A program made the position numbers and the translations under genes. Below, piece by piece: positions 44,198 to 56,154 of a DNA stretch of 64,000 bases. The DNA lies in contig NC_087063.1 of the NCBI RefSeq assembly GCF_963678635.1, positions 17,176,449 through 17,240,448 of the forward strand. Direction: 5' to 3'. Positions within the stretch are counted from its first letter, which is position 1. Every line of letters starts with the position of its first letter. The notes below the pieces were generated by a model. It had not been told where the DNA came from and ran no database searches. It saw only the letters and a list, made by a program, of their open reading frames with translations. This DNA is from Symsagittifera roscoffensis (taxonomy: Eukaryota; Xenacoelomorpha; Acoela; Convolutidae).

Positions 44198-46487
44198 TAC
44201 ATTCTTTTACATTGACATGCTAATCGACACACATGCTAATAGACTGGTCCCCTATCTTGTCACCTATGCGAACGAAACTATTTCGGAGATAGTTTCTTGT
44301 TCTTACTTGAGTCATTTCTAGCAAAGTCTATTTTCAGCCGTTTGTCATGGGAACAACTAATATCAAGTCATGTCAATTTTCTCAAAACCTTCTTATTTCT
44401 AAGAACGATAACTTAATTTGATGCCAAACAGTATAATTAGACCGATCAAAGAAAGTATCAAAGCGTTTGACTGAGCTGTGCTTAACTATAATAGCAGCAC
44501 CGTATCTGTTTGTGAACCACGCTAACGTCAAACCACCTTTCAAACTGCACATACCATATAAGGTCATTGACACGTGACTCATAAAATCTGATGATAACTA
44601 TAGCAACACCATTATCAATCTTGAGCAGCCTTGCAAATGGTTTTATAGATATAGCTGTTGATGACTAAGCATCGAAACAAACTATTAGCAATCACTTGTC
44701 TGCGGACTTCCGAAACTACATTCAGTAAAACAGCAACAAAAATTGATTCACCGATTTGAAATACCTATCTCAATTTCTTTTTAATTCAAAATTAGTTATC
44801 TAATTAAAATTGAAATTTTTCAATTATATCTCGTTCTGGACATGAAAAAATATCTCAAACAACATAAATGCAGACAATAAAAATTTATTTACAGTCTATA
44901 AACTCTAATTATCATCATCATTTCTCATCCGCCGGTCGGATTCGGATAAGCAGTCTAGTCATAGTGAGTTACTGGTACTGACACAACAAAAAGGTGATTA
45001 ACTCGTTCTTCAACTTACTGCATCTAGCATCTTTTAGCACAACAAATACTTTAATTTACAACTATATACAATATTGCTCATTCAATCACTCATAAGAGAC
45101 CTGGACGCTTGCCTTTTACTCATCGCGGTCGGCGGATTAATCATCCCCAAATACACTTTTTTCAATTGCCTCTCTTGTTCTTTTTTTTAAATCTTTTCCT
45201 TTGTTCTATGTTGCTATAACTCGCATCTCACGCCTTGAATATTTAGATTTCTGTTATCAGAAATTGTACTTCAATTTCAGCAGAATCCGTTTTTTTTCAA
45301 ATTCACCTCAAAGTCCTTCGTTTTTTTCTGTTCTCAAATTTTAGAAAAAGTTATCCGAACTATTTTTGAGCCCATTGAACTTTCAACTAAAATTTTATCC
45401 TTTAATTTTCATTAATTTACACGCCCCTGAAATTGCTGCCACATTCGGGTCAAATCTATTACATCGCATATTCCGATTTCACTTTTTGAGTTAACTGCGA
45501 ATGAACATTTGTTGTAGAATGTTCCTGCCACTGTCTCTCCCTCCTGTCAGCTCCAAACAGGTCCCTGACACCACAGACGCATTCTTCAGTTGTAAGTTCA
45601 TTTTTGACACAGATCCAAACTAGAAGGTTTTCACTCTTTCCCACCATTTTTCGAATGCTATGCTTATCGTTCCGGAGGTATTGAAGTACAAAATTCATCA
45701 GATCAGGGAGTTTTAGAGGTGAATCTTCTTTTTTATAGTAAAAGGGGCATTTGGCTTTTAGGCACAAGTATGATAGTTGGGCCCCTGGTACTACTATGAT
45801 AGTGGTCCCTTGCAAATAACCAGGTCCCTTGAGAATAAGACACCTAGAGCTCTCAAATTGTTTAATAATTATGATTACGCCTTTCAAAAAGATGTCGCAG
45901 TATATTTCAAACAAATTTCATGTTTTGTTACCTCTTAAAACCTCCCCCCTCAGCATTATAAGGTTGAAAATTAAAAATAAAACCTCCAATAGTGGGTTTT
46001 GATGACAAATAAGTCAACCCAATTATATGGTTGTTAAACCGTGAAATAAAGTAAAGCGAGCAAATTTCAATATATAAACAATAGTGATTGCAATTTCAAT
46101 CTGAAAAATTTCTGGCTGAATATATTTTGCAAGATTTTTAAAATGAATAATTTATACACAAATTAGTTTTCGAAATTATAACATGCGAAATGCATGCGGG
46201 ACCTGTCTATCATAGTTGCTTTTTCGAGGGACCACTCTATCATAGATGAGTCCCGAAGAAAAATTTTTAAAAGACCTTAAAAGCTTCAAAATTGTGGTTT
46301 GCAATTTATGTTTACTTCTGTTTTTGAAATTTTTCGCAAAAATTTCGGGACAGCTTTCATATTTGCTTTCTCCTGGGACCCAACTATCATACTTGTACCG
46401 GTTTTAATCATACTTGTAGTGACCATACATGGTCACAAGAGTTTAATTGAAATTGGGGTTTTTGTATCGCAAAAATTTTCCTTTCAG
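44198..46487. other. Gene-poor region between retroelement and DUSP exon
   Basis: No assignable exon. A reverse-strand frame of about 150 codons at 45459-45914 partly overlaps the foldback repeat and has no recognised motif. Upstream exons of the DUSP gene, including any rhodanese-like MAPK-binding part, are not seen here, so they lie further away, beyond the retroelement, or are absent. Confidence 0.4.
45764..46396. repeat. Foldback (imperfect inverted) repeat with CTATCATA units
   Basis: The outer arms match exactly over 18 bp (ACAAGTATGATAGTTGGG at 45764-45781 and its complement at 46379-46396). Inside them sit two more inverted pairs in mirrored order: CTATGATAGTGGTCCCT against AGGGACCACTCTATCATAG, and ccaggtccc against gggacctg. 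The whole is about 633 bp, with the inner pairs unevenly spaced. It is probably a foldback or MITE-like element. Confidence 0.7.
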
Positions 46488-46997
46488 GTGAATCAATACC
46501 TTCTCTTCTCTCCCCTTCCAAGCGAGTGTTGAGTCCTATACAACCCAGCAGTCTAGACGAACACATATCAGCGGGGAGCACGCCTTCCCGAATCCTTCCT
46601 TTCCTCTACCTCGGGGGATCTAAAGATGCCTCAAACAGTCATTACCTCAAAACTCACAACGTGCAATTCATCATTAACTGCGGATGCAACGACAAGATCC
46701 CGACAACTACTTTGAACTACAAATCAGGGAAGTCATATCACAAACTTCAGGATCAGACAATCACGCAAAACAAACTCAAGAAAAATGACTCATATGTGAC
46801 AAAAACAGAATATTCGGAAAAGAGCGATGAAAATGGGGCAATATATAGTCGACAGATTTCGGAACCGACTGAGTTGCGAAATGGGACAAAGAACGAGCAC
46901 ACTTCACCAAATGGTCAACAAGTTTTAAACATAGCAGCCTTAGACTCGCCACAGCAAGATTTAATGCAATATTTTGTACAGATCATCAAATTTATAG
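46488..46997 (+). CDS. Dual-specificity phosphatase (DUSP8/16-like), penultimate exon
   Basis: Begins after a TTTCCTTTCAG acceptor and ends at ATAG|GTAAGA, leaving phase 1. Encodes the N-terminal half of the DUSP fold: STPSRILPFLYLGG, the strand FIINCG, and, after a long insert, the general-acid loop AALDSPQQDL. DUSPs of this type dephosphorylate Tyr and Thr in MAP kinase activation loops. In DUSP8/16-type proteins the stretch between FIINCG and the acid loop is roughly a dozen residues. Here it is about 85, a polar Ser/Thr/Lys-rich insertion inside the same exon. Earlier exons are not identified. The start of the reading frame is set by the splice site, not by an ATG. Confidence 0.85.
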
Positions 46998-47433
46998 GTA
47001 AGAAATGACACTTAATTCAAAACATACTTAGTTCTAGGTGCAAAAAAAACGACCTTTTATTATTATTACTTGCCGCGAAAGTAGCATTAAATTCACCCAA
47101 CCCTCAGGAACACGATACCCTTGCCAGCATGACTTTTAGAACTATTGACTTTCATTATTCGTCCCAAATCAAAAATTATTTAAAGCAGTTACTTCGGAAC
47201 CAAAATACATACTTACCTGAGGGTGAAATGGTTTTTGGTAAAAACTTTTCAATGCCCATTCTCGCGATAATCCTATAGATCCCTGTCGCTACATCAAACT
47301 GCCGAAAAATAAACTGCTGAAAATTAAAGTATTTATAAATTTATGGGCTATACTTTTTCATGTATTAAAGCATGATCGCTCCTGAAAAACTTAACTTATG
47401 ATGATCACAAAGATTTCAAGTTTTCTGTTTTAG

Positions 47434-47822
47434 AAAGAGGTCGGCTATCAAACAGTTCTGTGCTTGTTCACTGCTCTGCGGGAATCTCTCGTTCGGCCAC
47501 CCTCGTGGTCGCCTACGTCATGTGGTACCTGAAACTTCCTTTTATGACAGCCTACAAATACGTGCAAAACACGCGTCCCCAAATATCACCCAATCTTAAC
47601 TTCGTGGGGCAATTGGTCCAATTCGCATCCGAGTTGAGTCGTGACGAGTCGGAAATTCTATCACGAATCGGATTTACTAACTCTCGACTACAAAAAAGCG
47701 ACCCGAACCTGCCTGTAGCAACAAACTCATGCCGAAAAAGATCAATCAGCGAAAATGTTCCAGAGAAGACAGTGACTAAAAACCGAAAACAATTGACGAA
47801 CGACTTGAACTCTTTTCAGTGA
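47434..47822 (+). CDS. Dual-specificity phosphatase (DUSP8/16-like), last exon with catalytic site
   Basis: Follows a TTTCTGTTTTAG acceptor; two bases complete the split codon. Contains the signature HCSAGISRSAT with the catalytic Cys and Arg, then SPNLNFVGQL, a motif shared by the JNK-type MAP kinase phosphatases DUSP8, DUSP10, DUSP16 and Drosophila puckered. The C-terminal ~60 residues are basic and polar with no domain. The stop is TGA at 47820-47822. Intron 46998-47433 is 436 bp. The catalytic residues are intact, so this should be an active phosphatase. Assignment to a particular vertebrate DUSP is not safe. Confidence 0.92.
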
Positions 47823-47903
47823 TATGTGATAGTTTTTACAGCCTTAAAATTATTTATACATATAGTTGGGTGACTAATTATTGTACCTAGTTAGTGTTTC
47901 AAA

Positions 47904-47909
47904 AATAAA
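47904..47909 (+). terminator. Polyadenylation hexamer of the DUSP gene
   Basis: AATAAA 82 nt after the stop codon; the MITE at 47948 begins about 40 nt further on. Confidence 0.6.
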
Positions 47910-47947
47910 CTTAGAACATGCGTTTTTATCTGTAACAAAATATGTTT

Positions 47948-48371
47948 CAGGGGCGGATTTAGGGGGGAGGGGGCTGACGCCCCTCCCTCAGGGATTCAAC
48001 CCCCCGCCGACCCAAAGGGTCCCCCCATTGAACTATTTTAAGATATCGATTTTTGGCTGACGGACCCCAAAATTTTTCTAAAGGCACCTTTGGCGCCTTT
48101 ATATACTAATTAAGAGGGGAGAGCGCGCGCCGAAAAAAGGCGATTTTTGGGCAAAAATTTCCATAAAGTGCCTATAAACTTTTTTTTGGCCTGTTTTTTT
48201 TTCAAAAAATTCTGCCTGCGGCGCAGAAAATTTGGCCCAACCAGGGTCTTTTTATTACTTTGGTAGAGCTCGGAAAGTCAAATTAGTCGACCTAAATAAA
48301 AGGTCGAGAAAATTTTCGATTTTTTTTTAAAAATCCGCCCCCCCCTCGAGAAAATCCTGAAATTGCCCCTG
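47948..48371. mobile_element. hAT-type MITE, copy 4
   Basis: Starts CAGGGGCGGATTTAG and ends AATTGCCCCTG, flanked by a perfect 8-bp duplication atatgttt (47940-47947 and 48372-48379). 424 bp. The interior shows the GC-rich gggattcaacc and aaagggtcccccc segments shared with other copies. Confidence 0.93.
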
Positions 48372-49699
48372 ATATGTTTCTCGACAATATCGAACGAATC
48401 ATGACTGAAATGGCCTTAAAATGATATTTAACTCTACTTCCTACAACATATTTTTGTAGCACCTTATCTTACAGAAATAAAACATGCGAATAATTCAGAA
48501 AGACCGCCAAGCTATCGATGAAGAAAAATGGTCGAAACAGGGATGAGGAGTTGGAAAGCAAAAATGTTCAGATCAGTGCTTCTCGACAAAAAAAAAGTTC
48601 TGAAAGCTCATATTGCAGCTGGAACTTGGGTTAAAAGGGCTTCAATATAATATATGACTCAAAGCTAAGCTACATTCTGTTGCGGTGCCATAACTGGCAA
48701 GAAAAAACACCCGAATGCAAAAAGCCTCCACGCTTTCTGTGTTAGGAACAACGTACGTAGCGGATTGAAGTGCAACTACAACTGAGGATTTATTTACCAG
48801 AAGTTTTGCTGCCATTTTTTGCAGGGTGCGAAGAAAATTGAGTGATGAAAAAAATGTTGAGCAGAAAAATAAACTTGATGCACATCGCTGGACCGCATCA
48901 ATTGACCAGAAGACAAGCAAGGAAATCAGTAGTAAATTCGCAATTAATTGATTTCTTTTTCAAATAAGGCAAAGAGTAAAAAGACCTAACAAACTCCCTT
49001 CCATTTACTGGAGCCAAGTCAAATTGGAACATCAAACGCCCTTCAAAAAAACGTTCCTTTAATTGAATATGTTCAATTTTTCCGAAAACTCTTACAAAAA
49101 AATAAAATAAAACGAAGCATAAATTGATTGAGAAAAGATAACTGGACTAGAAAAACCATAATAGTATTTTGAGAAATATTCACGTCAAAACAATTACCAA
49201 TTTTCAATTCCATAGACAAACAAACATTCCAATCAGACAAAACAATAATACCACAGAAAAATAATTAAACCAAATTTTATACAAAAACTGTTATTGAAAT
49301 GAAAATTATAAATATGACACACCGTTAAGTATTTCTAAAAAAATAAAAAACCCGAGAACGAAATCAATAATAGCTGGACGTGAAAAAAAATCACCAAAAC
49401 TTGAAAGAAAAGAGTGTAAAAGATATTGCTACTTGTTCAATAATATCTATATGATAAAAACCAAAAAAATAAAAGATGCATTAGGACAAAAAGTGGAAAT
49501 TAACTCAAATAAACATAGCAAAACTTCCGATAGGCTTAATTTTAGATATGACAGAAGTTCAGACTTGCAAAAACTCACGAATTTAGGCGAAAAGATAAGC
49601 AAAAAACTCACGAAGTTATATACCAGCATCAGAAAAAAGTATGCAAAATTATCCAGTTGCACAACCAAAGAATCAAAAAATTTTCAACGCTCAACTTAT

Positions 49700-49880
49700 T
49701 TTTTAACACTGAGGCGAAGTTGTACTTCGCATACACAAGCAAAAATATGACCGATAACGCTATTGGAAAAAACTGAATTAGTAGACCTTTGAATCTACAA
49801 AATATCTTAATTGACGCACGCCAACTATGAGTCTGAATAATTATAAAGTGACGCAGGCCAATTATGACGCATTAGTAGTA
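49700..49880. repeat. Dispersed repeat with GCGAAGT...ACTTCGC hairpin, copy 1
   Basis: Starts at the GGCGAAGTTGTACTTCGC palindrome and continues through catacacaagcaaaaatatg to a gtgacgcaggccaattatgacg end. About 150 bp closely match 61622-61800. Confidence 0.8.
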
Positions 49881-49987
49881 CCAGTCAATTTGAAAAAAAA
49901 ATTTACCAACTAACTTGACTCAATTCATAGAGCGGACGCATTTTGGCTAGTATACGAAAAAGCTCATGAAAAACATCCGATGCTTCC

Positions 49988-50052
49988 CAGATTCGAAACC
50001 TCTTTTCTGTTGCTGGTTCCCTACCTCTACGCAACAGATCCATGGTACCTTG
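49988..50052 (-). repeat. tRNA-like segment, minus strand
   Basis: Reverse strand carries a B-box-like GGTTTCGAATCTGG and an A-box-like GTTGCGTAGAGG at proper spacing. No acceptor stem is evident, so a tRNA-derived SINE head or pseudogene. Confidence 0.4.
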
Positions 50053-51906
50053 AACCTAAAGTGCGTTTAGTAATAAAAGATTCTGTTAATATCCTTAGTA
50101 TTAGCTGTACTTAATAGCTGGTTAATGATCAAAATGAACACTTTCAAAGTAAACACATTTTGTCGCAACAATATTTGCGACTTAAGTTGAAAAAAAGTTC
50201 ATACTATAACAAGCTTTGCTTGTGTAAAAAGATGTTTTTTTTTATTTCAAATTTTCTTAAGGGATTTGAATCTACTCAGAAAAAACGACAAAAATTGATA
50301 ACAAAAAAACTGTAAAAAATTAAGCAATTTGACTGGTTGAGGTAGGAAGTAGAAAATCATTGAGGTAAGTGCAAGAATAACACAGTAATTTTTCATATCA
50401 AAACAGTCTTTTCATGTTTAAATGTATATGGGCTTTTTAAAGACAGCCGCCGTTAAGGGAATAATTTCAAGTATTCATTTTTTTCTCAATCTAGTTGGTC
50501 TTAAAGTTATCGAATATTTTGAAGAATCAAAATACTATGTAACAAGACGGAAAAAGCCGACACCCAAATGCTGAAAGTCAATAAAAAAAAATTGGAAAAA
50601 AACGTATTTGAAAGAAATTCATGCACCACCCACACAGTATCTACGGCTTCTGTATGCGTTTTGCATAAAAATGGTATACAAAACTCAGAAACTAAACCGA
50701 CACAGCTAAAGTCAACAAGCATGAAGCCAAAAAACAATCAGCAAAAAATTAAAACTTTGAAATTCTACAATTAAACACACAATGGTTAGAATTCTAGTCC
50801 AAAAAATACTATTAGTTACTAGTTTTAGTGGCTAGTAGTTAAATTGGAATTTTACGGAACTGAGCTTGCCAGCAGAACAAATGATTCAAGTGGATTTTGT
50901 TAAATAAGTTTTTAACCCAAAATATATTTCGATTTCACAATGCTTGCTAATCGCAAAGGTAAAACAGAGCTGCCGTGCCTTTTTAAACGCATAAGTTTCA
51001 CTGATTGGCTATAGAGTAGCAGTCTACGATCTGCAATGCATAATTTTTCATCCTGAAAATAGAATTTTCAAACCAATATTCTCGATGAATGATATATTCA
51101 TTGAAGTTCGGTTTCAAATTTAATTGAAAAAAAAAAAACAACGAGCGTAAAGTATCATCAAGTGTTTAAATAAGAAGCATGCTTTTTCAAATCTTGAATT
51201 TCAACCAGAAATGCAAAATGCAACGTATGTTTTTGTATAAAAATTATAAATGGGAGCTTTTTTTTTCAATTTGTTTTAGATATTTCTTCCGTTTTTCTCT
51301 TAGCAAATGAAAGAGAAATGAATAGTCTAATAAGTTATAAACACGGGAAACAATAGCAAACAATAACAAAATCGAGGTTAGCTTCGATATGATTACATGG
51401 GAAATTTAGTCTGAAAAACGGAAAAATTCAGACCCGCCACTGCGAGAAATTATTAATTTGCATTTGAAATCAAAAGCATGACCAAACTGCTGAGTTTTAA
51501 AACACCTTTGAATCAGTCCTTTACAGGCGTGGAAAATCTCTGCCACATACCATGGTGAAATGAGGGTGGCGAGGGGGGACTGTATTTAGATCCATCGGCG
51601 CACCTTCAACTTCCGCCACATCCATTTCACTGATGTAAATGGAATAATATTTTTAGTTTATAAATTTAAAAAAATTTAGCAATAATATCTATTCATTCCT
51701 TACTTGCATGCATGGCGCCAAACTGATTCTCTGAATTATTTTTTAAACAAAATATTCAACCAATTTTCCAACAAAGGAATTTTCATCATAGTTATCACAT
51801 GAAACTTTTGGACAAAAAGCCATTTATGCTTTGTCGCTTTGTTGCATACTTTACTTGAAGCTTGAGAATTCAATTTATCTCGTCACAGCGGGGCTTCTTA
51901 AAAATA

Positions 51907-52177
51907 ATGTCTCTTAAAATTAAAAAAAGTCGTTTTAACCCTAAGTTATTTTTTTCAGGCATCCTAATTTGCCTTTCGACATCAATTTACGTGAGCTTGA
52001 AAGCATCAAACATACAAACGTTCTCCAAACTCGATTTTCATATGCCTTATTTATTTGAAGGTTACCTAGAAACTTCTAATCCGAAGACCATAGACTTCAA
52101 CATGGAATGTATGAAAAGAGAGCGGCCATACAGAAATACCACTCATCCGGACGCCCCTTTCAACTTTATGCCTCCAG
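51907..52177 (+). CDS. Beta-1,3-galactosyltransferase-like (GT31), exon 1
   Basis: Starts at the ATG of MSLKIKKSRFNPK; earlier codons of the frame lack an ATG. Twelve or so basic cytoplasmic residues are followed by one hydrophobic segment (about residues 13-32, LFFSGILICLSTSIYVSL), the signal anchor of a type II Golgi protein, then the stem. The exon ends CCAG|GTAGCG at 52177/52178 in phase 1, which joins the 52988 acceptor exactly in frame. The donor is not ideal but is the one that restores the frame. Intron 52178-52987 is 810 bp. With exon 2 the protein would be 418 aa, a normal GT31 length. Confidence 0.75.
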
Positions 52178-52987
52178 GTAGCGATGAAGATTATGAAGCC
52201 AAGTTGAAGCAAAATTTTAAAGTCAGGCTTGTTAAACTTGCGCCTCAACCTCTCATTATACAGTTTTAAGCCTCCTTTTTAATACTAGATAATTGTTAAT
52301 AATTCACTTCTATTGTAACTGAATAATAATCGCCTCAGAAAAATTGACCTCAAAAAAATTGAGCCGGCTGAACTTTTACGCGAATCGAAATAGATTTAGC
52401 ATAAATGATGAAAACTTTGAACTGCTCAAAATTTCAGCAATATAAAACATGAAGCTACTAGATACCTCAAAATATTGTCAGTACCAAATTGCAAAAAACC
52501 GTTGTCCAAACGCTGATTGAGAGTATCTACACAATCAAGTTTTTCCGAAATACAGATTAATCCAACTCTAAATACAGATTTTCCAGCCTTTTTTGCCGCA
52601 TTTTTTTCTGCCATTTTGGTCATGCATCTATTAGTCGCTGTTATATTACGATCTTCACGTTTAAAAAAAAATTGCGACTAATGACTTCACTAGCCGTGTT
52701 CTCCGATATGATGTTTCATTTCGAAAATGAAATGATTCGGTTTTTTCGATATTACTTTATACATTTTTTGCTTGTCTTCGCTGTTTATTTGATTAAAGCT
52801 TGATTATTTCGTATTTTTCATTGAAGTTGGAAAAATGAAGATTGTAGTGACTGTTTTCGAAGAATGTTTCTCTCTATCGAGAGTGGTGGCAAACTCCGCT
52901 TCGCATGTCTAAAAATAAATGTTTCAAAAAGGCCAAAACTTTAATTCAAGTAATTCAGTTGAAATGCTCATCGCTCACTTCCTTTAG

Positions 52988-53973
52988 GTGATCAAATGCT
53001 GTCAAATATATCACGCAACATCTCAATTTGTGATCCATCTGCAACTAATCTACGACTGATCATCATTTTTAGTCGATTTGCAGCAACCGATCAACGCAAT
53101 GCTGTACGCGAAACGTGGGGTGCAATTAACCATTACAAAGCGTCTTCCTTGTATGGAAATTGGTCTTATTTTTTCCTTGTCGGAAAACCGACGAATGAAT
53201 CCGACAGAGAACTGATCGAAACAGAGATGAAAACTTTCGGAGATGTTGTTTCTGCTAATGTTAGCGAAGGATATTACCTTATAACTTACAAACTACTCGT
53301 GGGTTTAAAAATCGCGTCATGCTACTGTCCGAAAGCTGATTATGTAATCAAAACAGACGATGATACTTACCTACGAATAGCGAGACTCGATTATGTAATA
53401 AATGCTCAACAACTGCTAGCTGATAGTGAAATTGACGAAGAAATGAACCCAGAACAAAACGTACAGACAAATTCGAGTAATAATACCAGTAAAATTAATA
53501 AGAAGCGCAGTAGAATATTCACAGGAGCCGAATGCTCAATTCGACAGGTTTTAAGAAACAACGGCCTGCAAAGTGTCAGCAAGAACGAATATCCGGACCA
53601 AAAATTTCCCTTTTTCTGTTTCGGGGCGCTGTACATAATATCAATGACTTCCGTACACGAGTTAGCAATAGACTGTCCACATCATTGCACAGGCCAAAAT
53701 GAATCGAACTTCGCCCAAAATCTGAAGAAAAATTGCTTCACAAAGCTTGAAGATGTATTCATTGGTTCCTGTATTTCGTTCACGCAACAATCAAAAACAA
53801 GGAAAATTCCTTTTGGTGAAAATCTTGGAATTTATATATGGAATGCCAAAAGTAAACAGAAAGCAAAAGATGTGCCAGCTAAAGAACATATTGCCTCACA
53901 TCCACACCGAAAGCCTCAAAACATGATAGATACACATAACTTCTACTCGAATGAACATGTGGCATACATTTAA
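52988..53973 (+). CDS. Beta-1,3-galactosyltransferase-like (GT31), exon 2 with catalytic domain
   Basis: Begins after CACTTCCTTTAG. Shows the GT31 landmarks in order: NAVRETWG, YFFLVG, the DxD-type TDDDTY that binds Mn2+ and the UDP-sugar (Asp 214-216 of the joined protein), the PFFCFGALYIIS stretch and EDVFIGSC (345-347 for EDV). Enzymes of this family add Gal or GlcNAc in beta-1,3 linkage to glycoprotein or glycolipid acceptors in the Golgi; the exact acceptor cannot be read. A polar Asn/Ser/Glu-rich insert of about 30 residues sits after the DxD region. The C-terminus is extended and polar. Stop TAA at 53971-53973; a MITE starts 36 bp later. AATAAA at 54556 could be the polyadenylation signal, putting the MITE in the 3' UTR. 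Confidence 0.9.
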
Positions 53974-54009
53974 AAAATTTAAGATTAAGTCGGGTCTAAT
54001 ATACAGCAG

Positions 54010-54392
54010 CAGGGGCGGATTTAGGGGGGGGGGGGGGGGGCGGACGCTTCCTTCAGGGATTCGATCCCCTGCCTAACCAAAGGGTCCCCCTTTGGTACTT
54101 TTTAAGAAATCCATTTTTGGCCCACCGACACTAAAATTTTTCTAGAGGCGCCTTTGGCACCAATATATACTAACTTTGAGGGGGGCGCGCGCCAAAAAAC
54201 TCTTTTTTTTGTCAAAATTTTCCAAAAAACGCTTTTTGCAAGCGGCGCAGAAATTTTGACCAAAACAGGGTCATTGTAGTGCTTTGGTAGAGCTCGAAAA
54301 TCAATTTGGTCGACCTAAAAAAAAGGTCAAATTGTTCGAAAATTTTTTGAAAATCCCCCCCCCCCCTCGAGAACATCCTAGATGCGCCCCTG
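54010..54392. mobile_element. hAT-type MITE, copy 5
   Basis: Starts CAGGGGCGGATTTAG and ends GATGCGCCCCTG, flanked by a perfect 8-bp duplication tacagcag (54002-54009 and 54393-54400). 383 bp. It sits 36 bp past the GT31 stop codon and probably within its 3' UTR. Confidence 0.94.
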
Positions 54393-55019
54393 TACAGCAG
54401 GGAAAACTTTTTCGGATATCGTTCGAATCTCCAATGATTCTCTTGAACATGATATATCTCTCAACCATTTCTGAAAAAGATTTGTAATACATGCTTTTGC
54501 GTGGAAAAAAAATCACACCTGAAGACTTAGTTACTTCAATCTTAATGGTCGCCACAATAAACCAACAAATTTGTTAAATCAAAATCAGCTTTTTTTTCTC
54601 AAAAAAGAGTACACGTGAAAAAGTAAAATGAGTTGAAAGATTTTTAGTAAACAAAAAAAGCTATCAGCTAAATTTAACCGCAGAATAGTTTCGAAATTCG
54701 CAAACTGGCTGAATTAAGAAGACCGATTAGAATTAGGGCAAAGATATAACGTCAAAAAATTATTGCGAAGCTAAGAAATGCGAAGCTATGAAAAAATTTT
54801 TAAATCTAAAGCTAAGGCTAATATGAGAATGTTTTTGGGATAAAAAACTTTAATTTGCTGAGATTTCAAAGCTTTTGAAGGCATTTCACCTTTCTAATGA
54901 AAAAAAAACAAAATTTCACAAAAATACAGCACAGAAGCGAACTGCACTTTGCAAAGACAAGCGAGAAACGGCACTAAATTTGGACAAAACTCAAATGAGG
55001 AAAAAACAAGCGTTAAAAA

Positions 55020-55200
55020 GTTTTGCTGTGCTTGAATATTTTGACTATTCCGAGGGCTATTACTTGATGTGTAAAAACACTTTGGGCGTACTTGCTTATG
55101 CAGGGAGCTTTTCGAAAAATTTCTATTCATTGAAACCAATACCTCAGATTTGTTTGAGAGGGATAGTTTTCGAGAAAACGAATAAAAATCAAAAATATGG
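55020..55200. repeat. Solitary unit of the ~170-bp repeat family
   Basis: Shares ttttgactattccgagggc, aaacactttgggcgtac, gcttatgcagggagctttt in order with a unit at 59450-59600 in the array downstream. Confidence 0.6.
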
Positions 55201-55756
55201 GTCAAATATTTCCCCACAGACTTTTTCGAAAGCTGTAGACAGAGGGGTCAAGTAAAAAGAGAGAGACTCTAGGGGAGTATGCAGGCTCACAGGGGAGTAG
55301 GCGGTCTTTCAATTGATACCCCTTTTTTGAAAAAAAAATTAGTAATAAAAAGAGACAAACTAAAATTTTTTCAATAAACTTGAAAATAATTTTCTATAAA
55401 AAAGAAATTCCAACAAACCGAATGGTCAATATACAACGCACTTGAAGTGCGGAGGGGAGCGTTAAAATTAGGTTTTCATTGAAACTACCTAAAATTAGGT
55501 CATCAGGCCGAATAAAAATAGGCCGAAATAATTTAAGCCGAGAAACTTTTTTAGCAAAACAAAAAAAGGAAACACGAAGTCAAGTAAAAATACAAATTGT
55601 AGGAGTAAACAAAACACTAAACGCAGCAATAAAAAATGCGCGCAGCAAAAAAGGCAATTCCAAGATTTGACAAATAAGCCGACAACAGATAAGCAGACAA
55701 ATAATTGGCCGATAATTCTATTTGAAACAGAATACTTCCCATTTGAAAAAAAACAG

Positions 55757-55802
55757 ATCCTGGTCAGATTCGAACCCAGGACCTTTGCCGTCCCAACCCG
55801 AA
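55757..55802 (-). repeat. tRNA-like segment, minus strand
   Basis: The reverse strand reads CTGGGTTCGAATCTGACCAG, a good B box with T-stem, downstream of a GTTGGGACGGCAAAGG stretch. The 5' half is not convincing, so a tRNA-derived SINE head or pseudogene. Confidence 0.45.
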
Positions 55803-56026
55803 AAACAACTATATTCCGATTTGATAATGCTTGCTAATTGCACGCGTAATGAAACATTCACAGCATCTCAGGCTGATTGTTTTGTTGAAAGGCGATAATA
55901 CATAAAAGTGAAATCGGAAGCACAGTGAAAGTTAGACCATTCCTACTGTGACGACTCTTCTTCATCCATATTCGCTAAAATAAGGATAGTTCATGAACGA
56001 TTTGAAAAGAAAGGATACGGGACTTT

Positions 56027-56032
56027 TTTATT
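56027..56032 (-). terminator. Polyadenylation hexamer of the SLC35-like gene
   Basis: AATAAA on the minus strand about 125 nt past the stop codon. Confidence 0.5.
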
Positions 56033-56154
56033 TACAAGCCAAGCTACATATTTTTTTAAAAAAAATCTGAATGCTTCAAGCTAACTAAATTGCATGTTTT
56101 TAATAGGTTTGAGTTAGTTTTCAGTTTAATAAGTAATATGAATAATATGATTGC

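Larger units (their letters stand above)
48380..51906. other. Gene-poor region between DUSP and GT31 genes
   Basis: No exon recognised. It contains an inverted repeat D relative at about 48520-48780, a copy of the cttcgc hairpin repeat near 49700-49880, a tRNA-like segment on the minus strand near 50000 and a piece (about 50930) of another dispersed family related to 55800 and 63340. The rest is AT-rich unique sequence. Confidence 0.4.
54401..56154. other. Gene-poor region between the convergent GT31 and SLC35-like genes
   Basis: No exon assigned. A 126-codon frame at 54875-55255 overlaps a single unit of the tandem-repeat family found at 58.7-59.7 kb, so I do not call it a gene. A taagccgaca-containing dispersed repeat near 55490-55870 is related to about 62990-63380. 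Confidence 0.4.

Noticed and set aside
45459-45914. Reverse-strand frame of about 150 codons
   Set aside because: Its N-terminal half is made by the foldback repeat and the rest shows no known domain or splice context.
54875-55255. 126-codon frame between the GT31 and transporter genes
   Set aside because: Much of it coincides with a unit of the ~170-bp non-coding tandem repeat family, and the opposite strand is open too.
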